From NCBI GenBank assembly GCA_030340625.1, contig JAOPHQ010002560.1:290001-354000 (forward strand): DNA of 64,000 nt. Reading direction: 5' to 3'. This DNA comes from Merluccius polli. Lineage: Eukaryota > Chordata > Actinopteri > Gadiformes > Merlucciidae. Made by a program: the position numbers and the translations under genes. This document shows, piece by piece, positions 18,940 through 29,629 of this stretch. Each line of letters starts with the position of its first letter. Within the stretch, counting starts at the first letter, position 1. The notes below the pieces were generated by a model. That model was not told where the DNA came from and did no database searches. It worked only from the letters and a program-made list of their open reading frames with translations.

Positions 18940-21900
18940 ATGTCTGACCCAAGCACCACAAACGGCCAAGGAGATGACACCCAACCTCCTCAACCACAAG
19001 TTACAGATACCGAAAACGCCAATGTATCTACTCTATCCGAGGCTACAGCCACTGAATCCGAAGAAGTGGAAAACCTACGGAAAAGTGAAAGAAAACGAAC
19101 TCTGACCCCGAAGGGAAGAGAACTTCAAGAAGAAAGGCTGCTGAGTGTGCAACGGCGGTACAATAGCATTTACTTAAGATGGAAATGCCACGCAAGAATC
19201 AGCAAAGAAATGTTGGATGAGAGCCCTGGAGACTCCTCTGAAGACGAATTGAAAGAACTGATTAAGAATATTGAAAGAAACTGTTCCGGTGTAAAGACGG
19301 TCTATGAAGAGTTACGTCAACTTGAGACCCCTGAACAAGACCTACGGCGTAAGGTCGACACCTGTGTGTCTCTTTCAGAATTCATTGTTCACAAGGCAAC
19401 AAGGCAACTTCAAGGACATTACTCAGAAGAGGAAGAATGGCCTGATTTTGGATCAATCCTAAATTCAACAGGATCCTTGTCAAATTCACGGTCTCGGCAT
19501 TTAAAATGTGGTTCTACCCACTCTAGCAGCAACACATTAAAAAGAGATGAGGCTGCAGCTGAAGCCGCTGCATCCAAAGAAGTTCTGTCAGTGTTGGACG
19601 AACAAGAGGGTGAAACAAGAGAACTGTTGAGGCTACAGGCTGAAGAAAAGCAAAGACAGGCACAATTTGACTCTGAGAAGCTAGCCAGACAACAAGCGAT
19701 GGAGGCTGAGACACTGGCCAGACAACAAGCAATAAAGGAAAGACAACGAAAGATTGAACGCCTAGAAGAAGTGAAGAAGTTGAACGCTGCACAAGCTCGA
19801 GTGAGGGTCTATGATGCAGCCGAAGGCAATTCCGTTCATTCCTCAAACACTCCTAACATTCCTCAAGCCCAGCCAATAAAACAAACCCTCAACATTTCAA
19901 GTTCCCCATTTATTCCTCAACCCAAAACAGTTACAATACAAGCTCCCCAGGTCACAAGTTCCCCTTTCATTCTTCAACATCACCAAGTCACTAGTCCCCA
20001 AAGTCAACCTCAAGCAGCTCCAACGCCCTTGCCCCAAGGTCAGAACAGTCTTGATTTGGTCAACGTGCTAGCAGAAGCTATAAGTTCTAATCGTCTCCCA
20101 GCTCCAGAGCCCACAGTATTCAATGGTGATCCGTTGAAATTCAAAGACTGGCAACTATCTTTCAGAGTATTGATAGATAAGAAAAACATTTCGAAAGAAG
20201 AGAAACTGTACTATCTGAGAAAGTACGTGGGTGGCACTGCAAAGAAAGCCGTCGAAGGTTTCTTCTTACCAGGCACCGAAGAAGCATACGACACAGCCTG
20301 GCAGCTGTTGGAAGAGCGGTTTGGAGACCTATTCCTAATTGGGAAGTCCTTCAGGGACAAACTGCATGCATGGCCAAAGATAAGTTCTAGGGATAGCCAT
20401 GAGCTAAGAGACTTTGCAGATTTCCTCAAGGGCTGCGAAGCTGCGATGCCTTACATTGACACATTGAATATTCTCAACGACTGTAATGAGAATCAACAAA
20501 TTCTGCTGAAGTTACCAGATTGGTTGGTGTCCAGTTGGAACCGCAAGGTAAATAAGGCCAGAGAAGAAAGGGCTCAGTACCCTTCCTTTAAAGAGTTCGT
20601 AGACTTCCTGTCAGAAGAAGCAAGAATTGCTTGTCATCCCGTATCCTCAATACAAGCACTCAGGAGTACCGAAGGTGAGAAACCAAGACAATCACAAGCA
20701 CTCAGGAGTGCTGAAGTTGAGAAGCCAAGACAATCACGAAACCAACCCATCCGAGCAAAGGCCCTGTCCACAAATGCTACACCAAATAGCAACCTGTCGT
20801 GCATCTTCTGCAAAAGATCTGGACATATCCTTGCCAAATGCAGAGGGTTTGCAGAAAAGACAGTTCAAGAGCGTGTTAAGTTTGTGCAAGCGGAGAAGCT
20901 TTGTTTTGGATGTTTAGGGGCTGGCCATCGATCTAATGTATGTGAACACAAGGGAACCTGTGAAAAATGTCAGAAGAAACACCCTACATGTTTGCACGAT
21001 GACAATTTCAAACGGTCAACGTCTACAAGGGGAGACAACAACGATAATGCAGGCACAAAGGAGATAGCTGCAACAGCAACGACTCACAGAGTCATACGAG
21101 AAGGTTCAAACACGAAAACCTCAGCAATCATACCAGTCTGGGTCTCATCCTTAAAGGAGCCAGATCACGAAGTTCTTGTCTATGCGCTCTTGGACACGCA
21201 GAGTGATACGACTTTCATCCTGGATGAAGTAGCCCAAGACCTTAATACAAACAAAGAAAACGTCAGTCTGCGGCTATCCACGATGTCTACAAGGTCGAAA
21301 GTTATACCCTGTCAGAGACTGACAAACCTGCAAGTGAGAGGATATAACCTAGAGACGAAGATTTCATTGCCACCAGTTTTCACCAGAGAGTTCATTCCAG
21401 TAGACAGGTTGCATATTCCAACTTCTGAAACTGCGCTAAAATGGCCTCATCTTGAACAATTGGCTGACAAAATTCCACCACCGTTGGAGTGTGAGATAGG
21501 CTTACTGATTGGCTATGACTGTCAACGAGCCCTTCTTCCAAGAGAAGTCCTGGCCAGTGAAGAAGATCATCCGTATGCACAACGGACTGATCTCGGCTGG
21601 AGTATCGTTGGCCACTCACATCCAGTAAGCGACTACGGCGATGCGATAGGAACCAGTCACAGGATCATAGTGCGACAGGTGACTCCTGCTGTACAGCCTT
21701 CAGTTGAGCTAAAAGACAAAGTACACTTCGTGTGCAAAACGCAGGTCAAAGAGATTAATCCCACAGACGTAATTAAGGCTCTGGAATTGGACTTTGCTGA
21801 TCACACTGCAGACAATAACCCAGTTTCTCAGGAAGACATTCTCTTCCTGGCTAAAGTGAAAGAAGGTATAAGACAAAGGGCAGATGGGCACTACGAACTC

Positions 21901-24900
21901 CCACTTCCTTTCAAGACGGAGAAGCCTAATCTCCCAGACAATAAACAATGTGCAGTTCATCGGCTCGTCTCATTAGAGCGACGACTGAAGAGGAACGAGC
22001 AGTATTACAAAGATTACGTTCATTTCATGAATGACATAATAACAAGAGGAGATGCTGAAAAGGTCCCACAGCCTGAACTCGATAACCTGCCAGCATGGTA
22101 CATCCCGCACCACGGAGTTTACCACCCCCATAAACCCGGGAAAATCCGCGTGGTTTTCGACTGTTCAGCCCGCTTTCAAGAAACCTCTCTAAATGATCAT
22201 CTCTTGACCGGACCAGACCTGACTAATGGTTTAGTTGGAGTACTATGTCGATTTAGAAAGGGCCCAGTAGCCATAATGTGTGACGTTGAGAAGATGTTCC
22301 ATCAGTTCCATGTGGAAAAGGAACACCAAGACTATCTAAGGTTCCTCTGGTGGGACAAAGGAAACCTGGACACCAAGCCTTCCGTGTACAGAATGCGAGT
22401 GCACCTGTTTGGGGCAGCTTCTTCCCCTGGCTGCGCCAACTTCGGACTCAAACATCTGGCATCACAGGGACTTGGAACGTTCAGTGAAGAGTCCATCAAG
22501 TTCATTCAGAGAAGCTTTTACGTAGATGATGGCTTAACAAGCGTAAAGACCCCCGCCGAAGCCATACATCTAGTGGAAGAATCAAGAGCCTTGTGCAAAA
22601 CAGGAAACCTTCGGCTACATAAGTTTGTGTCTAATTCTAAGGAAGTGATTGCCGCAATACCGCCTGAAGAATGTGCCCAAAGCAAGGATCTAGACATGGC
22701 TTTAGGAGAACTTCACGTCGAGAGAGCACTTGGAGTACAATGGTGCATAGAGATGGATGAGTTTCAATTCAGGATCACAGTGAAGGAAAATCCACTGACG
22801 AGGAGAGGAGTTCTCTCAACCGTTGCCTCTGTCTATGATCCACTAGGGTTTGTGGCCCCTTTTATACTAGTTGGCAAACAGATCCTTCAGACGCTATGCA
22901 GAGACAAAGTGAGCTGGGATGAAGACCTTCCTGAACACATTCTGCTAAGGTGGGAGTCATGGCTCAGAGACCTACCTCACTTGGCAGCCATGAAGATTCC
23001 AAGACCGTACCTTCCATCAAGTTTTGGAGAGGTCAAGCAATACGAGCTTCACAACTTTGCGGATGCAAGTTCCAATGGCTATGGTGCATGCTCGTATCTC
23101 AGAGCAATAAGTGAAACAGGACAGATTAGTTGCTCACTTGTAATGGGAAAGGCAAGAGTAGCCCCTACGAAACTGACAACTATTCCAAGGCTTGAATTAT
23201 CGTCAGCTGTGACCTCCGTCCGCAATGCAGAAGTTGTCAAGAAGGAGCTTGAGATTGAAAACTTGCAAGAGTGTTACTGGACTGACTCGAGGGTGGTCCT
23301 TGGCTACGTGAGCAATGATGCTAAGCGGTTTCACACGTTTGTAGCCAACCGCATCCAACGCATACGTACTAGCACAAGTCCTGAGCAATGGCATCATGTC
23401 CGCTCCGAAAATAATCCGGCCGACCACGCCTCAAGAGGACTAAATGCAATTCAGCTGAAAGAGTCCAACTGGCTGAAAGGACCTGACTTTCTTTGGGAAG
23501 AGAATCTTCCACCTGAAGAAGAGAGGGTGGGAGAAGTAGAAATGACAGATCCTGAACTTCGCCAGATCTATGTTCATGTGGTCAAGACGAAGGAAGTGAA
23601 TTCAATTGTGAATCGATTCACGAAGTTTTCTGACTGGTCTAGAGCTGTGAGAGCAGTCGCCAGGCTCAAGAGATTCGTCAGAGAATTCAAGAAACTTCAA
23701 ACAAGAACGAATGACACAACTAGCCTTGAAGAAAGGAAAGAGGCTGAAATCCTGATTATCAAGCAGGTGCAAGAGGAAGCCTTCGCCGACGACATCCAGA
23801 AGGTCAAGCTCCAGAAAGATGGCACTTTGAACAAGCGCAACAAGTTGCATCAGTTGAACGCCTTTCTGGACAAGAATGATGTGCTTAGGGTGGGAGGAAG
23901 ACTATCCCAATCTGCCCTGCACTATGACATAAAACATCCTGCAATACTACCGAAGAAATGTCATGTGTCAGCCCTGCTCGTCAAACATTATCACGAGCGT
24001 GTACTTCACCAAGGAAGAGGCATGACCATGAACGAGCTGCGTGCCAACGGGGTATGGATCTTAGGATGTGGAAATATGGTTTCCTCGCACATCTACAAGT
24101 GCGTAAAATGTAGGAGATTCAGAAGAACTACCGAGGTTCAACAAATGGCTAATCTGCCAGAAGAGAGAACTGAGACGTCCCCTCCTTTTACTTATTGTGG
24201 TCTTGACTGTTTCGGGCCCTTCATTGTAAAGGAAGGAAGAAAGGAGTTAAAACGGTACGGTCTATTGTTTACCTGCTTATGCTCCAGAGCAGTACATATA
24301 GAAACATTAGACGACATGACAACAGACGCCTTCATGAATGCGCTGCGGACATTCATAGCCATCAGAGGGCCTGTGCGACAACTAAGATGTGACCAGGGAA
24401 CAAACTTCATGGGTGCAAGGAGAGTGTTTTCTGACCTGATTAAGGGAATGGATCAAGAACGTCAACGAGCAATCGGTTGTGAGTTCGTTATGAATGTCCC
24501 TTCGGCGAGTCATATGGGTGGAGTATGGGAACGCCAAATTAGAACGATCCGAAGCATCCTGACTGTCATGCTCGACCAGTCTGCTAGTAGACTCGACACT
24601 ACAACCTTGAGGACATTTCTTTACGAAACAATGGCTATAATCAACAGTAGGCCACTAAGTGTCGAGCATCTCCATGATCCTACCGGTCCAGAACCCCTCA
24701 CTCCCAACCACATATTAACCATGAAGTCATCTGTTATTCTACCCCCTCCTGGACAGTTCTGCAAAGAAGACCTCTATCTGAACAAGAGATGGAAGAGAGT
24801 GCAGTTCTTAGCCAATGAGTTCTGGCAACGATGGAAGAAGGAATATTTGCTAAATCTCCAACAACGACAGAAATGGCAAAAACCCAAACGAAATTCACAA

Positions 24901-25116
24901 GTCGATGACATTGTGATCGTACAAGATGATAGCTCACCAAGAAACGAGTGGAAGCTCGCCAGGGTGGCAGAAGTTTACCCGAGTGCAGATGGCATGGTGC
25001 GAAAGATTAAGCTACTGGTCAGCGGCACCACACTGGATAAAGGCAAACCACACACCAAACCAATTCACCTAGACAGGCCCATTCATAAGGTAGTAACATT
25101 ACTCGAGGCCAACTAA
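18940..25116 (+). CDS. BEL/Pao Gag-Pol polyprotein
   Basis: 2058 residues from the ATG in AAAATGTCTGAC. The N-terminal ~380 residues are charged and coiled-coil rich (repeated A-R-Q-Q-A), followed by a Gag domain (L-K-F-K-D-W near 403). Two CCHC-type zinc knuckles start at C621 and C655, with an extra C/H cluster after the second. Then come the aspartic protease (D752-T-Q-S-D), RT with Y1194-V-D-D, RNase H (F-A-D1375-A-S), an integrase zinc region (H-H-C-C, around 1690-1725) and integrase D1756, D1818, E1864 (spacing D-X61-D-X45-E, as expected for BEL). Gag and Pol are one frame, as in many BEL elements. No disruption seen. Confidence 0.96.
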   Translation: MSDPSTTNGQGDDTQPPQPQVTDTENANVSTLSEATATESEEVENLRKSERKRTLTPKGRELQEERLLSVQRRYNSIYLRWKCHARISKEMLDESPGDSSEDELKELIKNIERNCSGVKTVYEELRQLETPEQDLRRKVDTCVSLSEFIVHKATRQLQGHYSEEEEWPDFGSILNSTGSLSNSRSRHLKCGSTHSSSNTLKRDEAAAEAAASKEVLSVLDEQEGETRELLRLQAEEKQRQAQFDSEKLARQQAMEAETLARQQAIKERQRKIERLEEVKKLNAAQARVRVYDAAEGNSVHSSNTPNIPQAQPIKQTLNISSSPFIPQPKTVTIQAPQVTSSPFILQHHQVTSPQSQPQAAPTPLPQGQNSLDLVNVLAEAISSNRLPAPEPTVFNGDPLKFKDWQLSFRVLIDKKNISKEEKLYYLRKYVGGTAKKAVEGFFLPGTEEAYDTAWQLLEERFGDLFLIGKSFRDKLHAWPKISSRDSHELRDFADFLKGCEAAMPYIDTLNILNDCNENQQILLKLPDWLVSSWNRKVNKAREERAQYPSFKEFVDFLSEEARIACHPVSSIQALRSTEGEKPRQSQALRSAEVEKPRQSRNQPIRAKALSTNATPNSNLSCIFCKRSGHILAKCRGFAEKTVQERVKFVQAEKLCFGCLGAGHRSNVCEHKGTCEKCQKKHPTCLHDDNFKRSTSTRGDNNDNAGTKEIAATATTHRVIREGSNTKTSAIIPVWVSSLKEPDHEVLVYALLDTQSDTTFILDEVAQDLNTNKENVSLRLSTMSTRSKVIPCQRLTNLQVRGYNLETKISLPPVFTREFIPVDRLHIPTSETALKWPHLEQLADKIPPPLECEIGLLIGYDCQRALLPREVLASEEDHPYAQRTDLGWSIVGHSHPVSDYGDAIGTSHRIIVRQVTPAVQPSVELKDKVHFVCKTQVKEINPTDVIKALELDFADHTADNNPVSQEDILFLAKVKEGIRQRADGHYELPLPFKTEKPNLPDNKQCAVHRLVSLERRLKRNEQYYKDYVHFMNDIITRGDAEKVPQPELDNLPAWYIPHHGVYHPHKPGKIRVVFDCSARFQETSLNDHLLTGPDLTNGLVGVLCRFRKGPVAIMCDVEKMFHQFHVEKEHQDYLRFLWWDKGNLDTKPSVYRMRVHLFGAASSPGCANFGLKHLASQGLGTFSEESIKFIQRSFYVDDGLTSVKTPAEAIHLVEESRALCKTGNLRLHKFVSNSKEVIAAIPPEECAQSKDLDMALGELHVERALGVQWCIEMDEFQFRITVKENPLTRRGVLSTVASVYDPLGFVAPFILVGKQILQTLCRDKVSWDEDLPEHILLRWESWLRDLPHLAAMKIPRPYLPSSFGEVKQYELHNFADASSNGYGACSYLRAISETGQISCSLVMGKARVAPTKLTTIPRLELSSAVTSVRNAEVVKKELEIENLQECYWTDSRVVLGYVSNDAKRFHTFVANRIQRIRTSTSPEQWHHVRSENNPADHASRGLNAIQLKESNWLKGPDFLWEENLPPEEERVGEVEMTDPELRQIYVHVVKTKEVNSIVNRFTKFSDWSRAVRAVARLKRFVREFKKLQTRTNDTTSLEERKEAEILIIKQVQEEAFADDIQKVKLQKDGTLNKRNKLHQLNAFLDKNDVLRVGGRLSQSALHYDIKHPAILPKKCHVSALLVKHYHERVLHQGRGMTMNELRANGVWILGCGNMVSSHIYKCVKCRRFRRTTEVQQMANLPEERTETSPPFTYCGLDCFGPFIVKEGRKELKRYGLLFTCLCSRAVHIETLDDMTTDAFMNALRTFIAIRGPVRQLRCDQGTNFMGARRVFSDLIKGMDQERQRAIGCEFVMNVPSASHMGGVWERQIRTIRSILTVMLDQSASRLDTTTLRTFLYETMAIINSRPLSVEHLHDPTGPEPLTPNHILTMKSSVILPPPGQFCKEDLYLNKRWKRVQFLANEFWQRWKKEYLLNLQQRQKWQKPKRNSQVDDIVIVQDDSSPRNEWKLARVAEVYPSADGMVRKIKLLVSGTTLDKGKPHTKPIHLDRPIHKVVTLLEAN

Positions 25117-25229
25117 GTCACATGCATAAGGTCACATTCACTCATGTTCAAACATTTTTATTTGTTCTGTTTGTTTCCTTTGGTTACAAGAAAATCCCAC
25201 ATGTGGAATAATGAGTGATTTGGTGGGAG

Positions 25230-25939
25230 TGTAAGTGCTGTTATTAAAATTGCTTACTAAAAATAGCTAAAATACTAAAATTCATGGTCATATGTTCATA
25301 AAGCATAATTCATAATAATTTCATGATATAATAATAATTATGTGTTTCATAATTGATTTCATGTGAGGTTAAAAAATGTAAAACATGAAAGTGATGACCT
25401 CACAACCCCGACGTCCTCCTCGGCGCTAGCACGACGAACTTGAATATATCGCACAACGGGAGAGAGCCCCCACCCTTGGAAGGGAGGAGTTAATCGGAGC
25501 TGTGGCGCAAACTTTGTCGCACTCACTATGACGCTGATACGCACGAGGGAAGCAGCACACTTGCAGTCTAGTGTGTTACGGACTGTTTAAAGTTAGAAGG
25601 ACGTATAAAGTCAAACACAGACGGTCAAAAGGACATTCAAAGGACTCAACAACGAAGAACCTCTTTACACAACAAGCGGCCAACGAGGTATTATTTGAGA
25701 GTGATCTTTGTTGTATTGTGTTGACGGACACGTTCACCTGCGCATCGCGCATTTCTTTGTATTTTGTTTGGTCAACAGTATTGTAATGTGATGCACTTTG
25801 TTGATGGTTTTTATGTGTTTATTATTTTTGTGTGAACATAGTTCTCACGGCATGAACAGCAGAGGGATGAGAAGAACGCCCAATAAATGCCCGTTTAAAA
25901 AGAACCGACCTGCGTCGTAATGTTGTGGGAAGAGCTACA
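25230..25939 (+). repeat. 3' LTR of BEL/Pao element
   Basis: Identical by eye to 17258-17967. AATAAA at 25882-25887. Followed by TATAG. Confidence 0.95.
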
Positions 25940-25944
25940 TATAG

Positions 25945-26590
25945 GTTGGAGTGAAAGATGAGTACTTTGTCTCTCCCTAGACCTAGCATAGCCATTAGCC
26001 TCCACGCGGGCCAAATGGCTAAGAACACAGGAATGCTACCATCCCCCCTGGAACAAAGGCCATAAACAACCCCCCGTGGTGGGCTATCTTCAGTTCTAAA
26101 TACCTAGCATATCCGCTAGCCCCTCGTGGTAGCTTGTGTGGCTAATAGCACAAGAATACTACCATCCCTCTGTTAAGAACAAAGACCCATATGAGATAAC
26201 CCACGTGGTGGGCTATCGTCAGTTACATGTACCATATTCTGCAGACAAAGCTAAGATGCACCCTAGCAAAGTTAGCAAGCGTTAGCACATGCAGGATTAG
26301 TCGCACAAATTATATTATGTTTCATGCAGGTTAGCTTAGCTCTTTGAGAATGCAATGTTAGTAACAATGTTAGTAGCAATGTAAGTAGCAATCGATCTCC
26401 GTTTTCCACTCTCCTATACTCTAGGGGTTATACCCCGAATTTATACTCCCAGGCTCGTACCGAGTTTTAATTTTATACTCCCAGGCTTCACACCGAGTTT
26501 TAATTTTATACTCCCAGGCTTCACACCGAGTTTTAATTTTATACTCCCAGGCTTCACACCAAGTTTATTAATAATACATACAGTACTGGC
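25945..26590. repeat. Degenerate tandem duplications and 40-bp minisatellite
   Basis: Two imperfect copies of a ~127-bp unit (about 25972-26098 and 26100-26225) share CTACCATCCC and GTGGTGGGCTATC. At about 26438-26575 four copies of a ~40-bp unit contain TTTATACTCCCAGGCT and ACCGAGTTTTAA. No gene. Confidence 0.75.
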
Positions 26591-26759
26591 CTTTTGTTTC
26601 TTCTATATGTCGTACAATGGCGACTAAATATCATTTAACTAATTCCCAATCAGAGTTGAGCGCCTGTTCATTTTCCTCGTCGGCTTAACTGTAACGACTA
26701 TGGACCGGAGAACCAAAGCTCCGCAACAACGCACAGCAGCCACCTCTGTCACATAATGT

Positions 26760-27232
26760 CTCTATATCTATCCATCTATCTATGCAGATTCGGTCAGGTT
26801 CTGCTTACCTGGTGTAATGGCCGGCCTGCGACAGAAGTGGAAGCTGTGTGCTGCTGTGCAGCTCCGCTCTCTCGGCCCGGCTCCTTCCTCGAATCACGTC
26901 GGATGGTCACCAAATTGTGGGGTTGTGCTCCGAGGAAGAAGGCCGCCGACAACAGGAACGCTTTTAACTCACTTTATTTGTTTAGCTTTAAGTTATTTAA
27001 CTATGAAACAGAAGGAGGAGTATTGTATGTATTTCACGCCGCGTGGAGAGACCCCCTCGCGTTGCATCCGTCCCGATGGGCTACCTGGGGGTTCTGATTC
27101 TAACCGGATGTTTCCGCCCGGATGTCTCTGGGCAGGAGGCGTGGCCTCCATGACGCACAATGGCTAGCGTTGAGCGCCCGCCCCCAGTGTATTATGTTTG
27201 CCGCCATCTGGTGTTGAGGTGCAGTTACTACA
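26760..27232 (-). mobile_element. Solitary 5' end of a gypsy-like element: LTR, primer site and leader
   Basis: Read on the minus strand: TG at 27232 opens a 317-bp LTR ending in CA at 26916, with an AATAAA near its end. Two or three bases on comes TGGTGACCATCCGACGTGAT, close to the tRNA-Trp-type primer site, then about 150 bp of leader. No coding region or second LTR follows, so this is a broken copy. The family is inferred. Confidence 0.5.
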
Positions 27233-27290
27233 ACTTTCTACTCCTTTGTGGCTATGTGTAGCTGCTGATACATCTGCTTATTATTTATCC

Positions 27291-28381
27291 GCAACAACAC
27301 CCAGCTATACATCAGCACCAAAGCATCCCAACCCCCCCCCCCCCCCTCAGCCACATTGAAACCTGCATCTCCACAATTCAATCTTGGCTGACTCACAACT
27401 TCCTCCAACTAAACAGTGACAAAACAGAACTCCTTCTCATAGGCACCAAATCCACCCTCAACAAAGCTGGTCCCGTCTCACTCACCATTGGCACCTCTAC
27501 CATCACCCCCTCTCCTGTGGCACGCAACCTCGGCGTCATCCTGGACCCTACCCTCTCCTTCGATCCCCATGTCAGCTCCACCATCAAGACCTCCTACTTT
27601 CACCTCAGACGCATCGGCAAAATCAGACACTACCTCTCCCCCTCTGCAGCTGAATCCCTCATCCATGCCTTCATTTCCTCACGTCTGGATTACTGCAACT
27701 CCCTCCTCTCTGGCATTACCTCCCACTCCCTCCATAGACTCCAAATGGTCCAGAACTCTGCTGCCCGCCTCCTCACCCACACCCGGTCCCGTGATCACAT
27801 CACTCCCGTTCTCCGCACTCTCCACTGGCTCCCCGTCAAACATCGCATCACCTTCAAAATACTCCTCCTCACGTACAAAGCTCTCCACCACCTGGCCCCC
27901 CCTTACCTGTCCGATCTCCTTACCCCCAATCGACCCTCCAGAGCCCATCGATCCTCCTCTTCCCTCACTCTCACCACTAAACCGGCAAGACTCAAAACCT
28001 TCGGCGACCGAGCCTTTGCATCAGCAGCACCCCGACTCTGGAACTCACTCCCCCAGCCTGTCCGTGACTCCCCCTCACTTCTCTCTTTCAAATCCCGCCT
28101 AAAAACCTACCTTTTCTCCCTAGCCTACGACCTCCCCTATCCTTAACCTGTCCCCACCCTATGCCCTTCACCCCAGCCCCCTACTCCCCACTCCATCCCT
28201 TCCATCATTGGACTTGTTTCTGTATTGTTTCTCTGCTGCTTGTTTTCTGTTCCCAATTTTTGTCCTGTAAGACTTTCTGTTTCCTGTGTGTGTGTGTTTG
28301 TGTTTGTTTCTCGCATTGTTCCAGCGGCTTTGGGTCCTTGAAAAGCGCTATATAAATCCAATGTATTATTATTATTATTAT
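27291..28381 (+). mobile_element. 5'-truncated L2-type LINE
   Basis: Only the C-terminal part of the reverse transcriptase protein remains: the thumb region with S-R-L-D-Y-C-N-S-L-L, W-L-P-V, and the usual C-terminal L-W-N-S-L-P. The frame is open from about 27343 to 28146. Before that a run of 16 C (27332-27347) has put the first ~15 codons (T-Q-L-Y-I-S) in another frame. The 3' end has AAGCGCTATATAAAT followed by (ATT)n, typical of L2 tails. It lacks the endonuclease and most of RT and cannot move on its own. Confidence 0.88.
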
Positions 28382-28385
28382 TATA

Positions 28386-28860
28386 TCTCTGCCCTGGGCT
28401 TCCATTCCCTTGTCGATGGCCTCAAACCTGTTGCCCATCTCCTCCTTAAAAGTGGCTAGTTCTTGTCTCAACATACTTCCCAAATTTTGAATACTCTCTC
28501 GAATGTCCATTTCTTTTCGGTTTTCCTCACTATTGGTCCCAATCTGCTTAGACACGTTGTCAAAGCCAGCCTTCATGCTAGCTAGCATGTCGTTGTTAGC
28601 AGTATCCGACCTATTTTCGTCTCCCTTTCTATCTCCCATTTTTTCTCGCTCTCTTAGCTTCTTCTCCGTTTCTTTTTTGGTCTGTTCCTTTCTACTAGAC
28701 ATCCCCTCTATGATTGCGCGTTTGAATTTTGGCTTTTCGATGTTTTATCACTTCATCTACCGGGAGCTCCTGATTTAACGTCTATCCACTCATCTGATAA
28801 ACCGGAAGTCATGGAAGTTATTTTCAATCAGGAGGGAAGAACCAGCAGCTGGAGCAGCAC
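28386..28860 (-). pseudogene. L1-type ORF1 fragment
   Basis: Minus-strand frame from ATG at 28702 to the junction with the L2 tail near 28383: a Lys/Glu-rich N-terminus and then a heptad-rich coiled coil (N-L-G-S-M-L-R-Q-E-L). This resembles the N-terminal half of L1-clade ORF1 protein; the RNA-binding half is missing. 28703-28860 would be its 5' untranslated region. The L2 insertion or its tail truncates the frame. Confidence 0.65.
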
Positions 28861-28869
28861 AAACAGCTA

Positions 28870-29285
28870 CAAGCAGTTACGTTGTTGATCTCTTGCTTTA
28901 TCCAAAATTGCGGCATGATCTGGGATAGCTGACCATGAGCGATGACGTCTTGCTGTTAGTGCCGGTGTTGTTATGGCGTAGATGAAAACTGTGTCGTGAA
29001 GCATTGCATATGTGCAGTCCAAGATTATCTGTAAGAAAAGGGGCTTTAAAAACGTTAATTTGATACAAAACCACCAAACCCTTTCAGCGATTTTAGTCTG
29101 TTTTTCATCGTGATTTCAAACATGTGTTTTTTATGCCCCTTAGACCTCGGAAAATGGAGATACAGCTCTCTCCCTATACATTTACATAGGGCCCTGGTCT
29201 TGCTAAGACCAAATAGCTGCCCGAAAAGCGTGGCCAATATGGCCGCGAGTGAGAGGACTTGCCTAGAAGGACTTTGCTGTTAAGT
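28870..29285. other. Unassigned repeat-like DNA
   Basis: A minus-strand frame at 29055-29237 has no recognisable domain. The sequence around it (GCCAATATGGCCGCGAGTG) looks like dispersed fish repeat DNA, but I cannot name the family. Confidence 0.35.
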
Positions 29286-29625
29286 GCAAAACACACTGCC
29301 GCCGCAGCGCCATGGCGCGTCATGTGCCGCCCCTAGCACCCATGCAAAACACACTGCCGCTGCAGCGCCGCGTCATATGACGCACGTCAAGTGCCGCCCC
29401 TAGCACCCATAGGAAGCGTCGTGCTGCGGCGCGTCAACAAGAATACAGTTGTCTCCGGAGCAGAAGGGAAAAAAAAGAAAAGATGCGGCGACGTTGTGAA
29501 ATAGGACACTGGCGTGAAGTGTAGCGGGGGGCGCCTGCCGCCGCCGGTGTGGGGGTTGTACATAGAAAATAATAGGGGCGGCTGTTTTGACGCGCGCTGT
29601 TCGGCGGCGGTGTGTTTTGGACTTT
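29286..29625. mobile_element. GC-rich MITE-like element with inverted ends and a direct duplication
   Basis: The left end CAAAACACACTGCCGCCG is matched in inverse by CGGCGGCGGTGTGTTTTG near 29606-29623. The left ~58 bp occur twice in tandem (29286 and 29343), sharing GCCGCCCCTAGCACCCAT. Short inverted ends and no coding suggest a MITE. No target duplication was established. Confidence 0.45.
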
Positions 29626-29629
29626 ATTT

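Larger units (their letters stand above)
17258..25939 (+). mobile_element. Intact BEL/Pao LTR retrotransposon
   Basis: 8682 bp with 710-bp LTRs (17258-17967 and 25230-25939), TG...CA ends, and a 5-bp duplication TATAG (17253-17257 and 25940-25944). The LTRs read as identical. A single gag-pol frame of 2058 codons fills the body. No env. The polypurine tract is the G/T/A-rich GGTGGGAG at 25222-25229. No canonical primer-binding TGG follows the 5' LTR directly, so the priming tRNA is unclear. Identical LTRs and an open frame indicate a young and possibly still mobile copy. Confidence 0.96.

Noticed and set aside
26756..27167. Two overlapping plus frames of 113 and 116 codons
   Set aside because: They cover a minus-strand LTR and leader; no domain.
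27488..28102. 204-codon plus frame
   Set aside because: Shadow of the L2 reverse transcriptase frame, Pro/Ser-rich with no motif.
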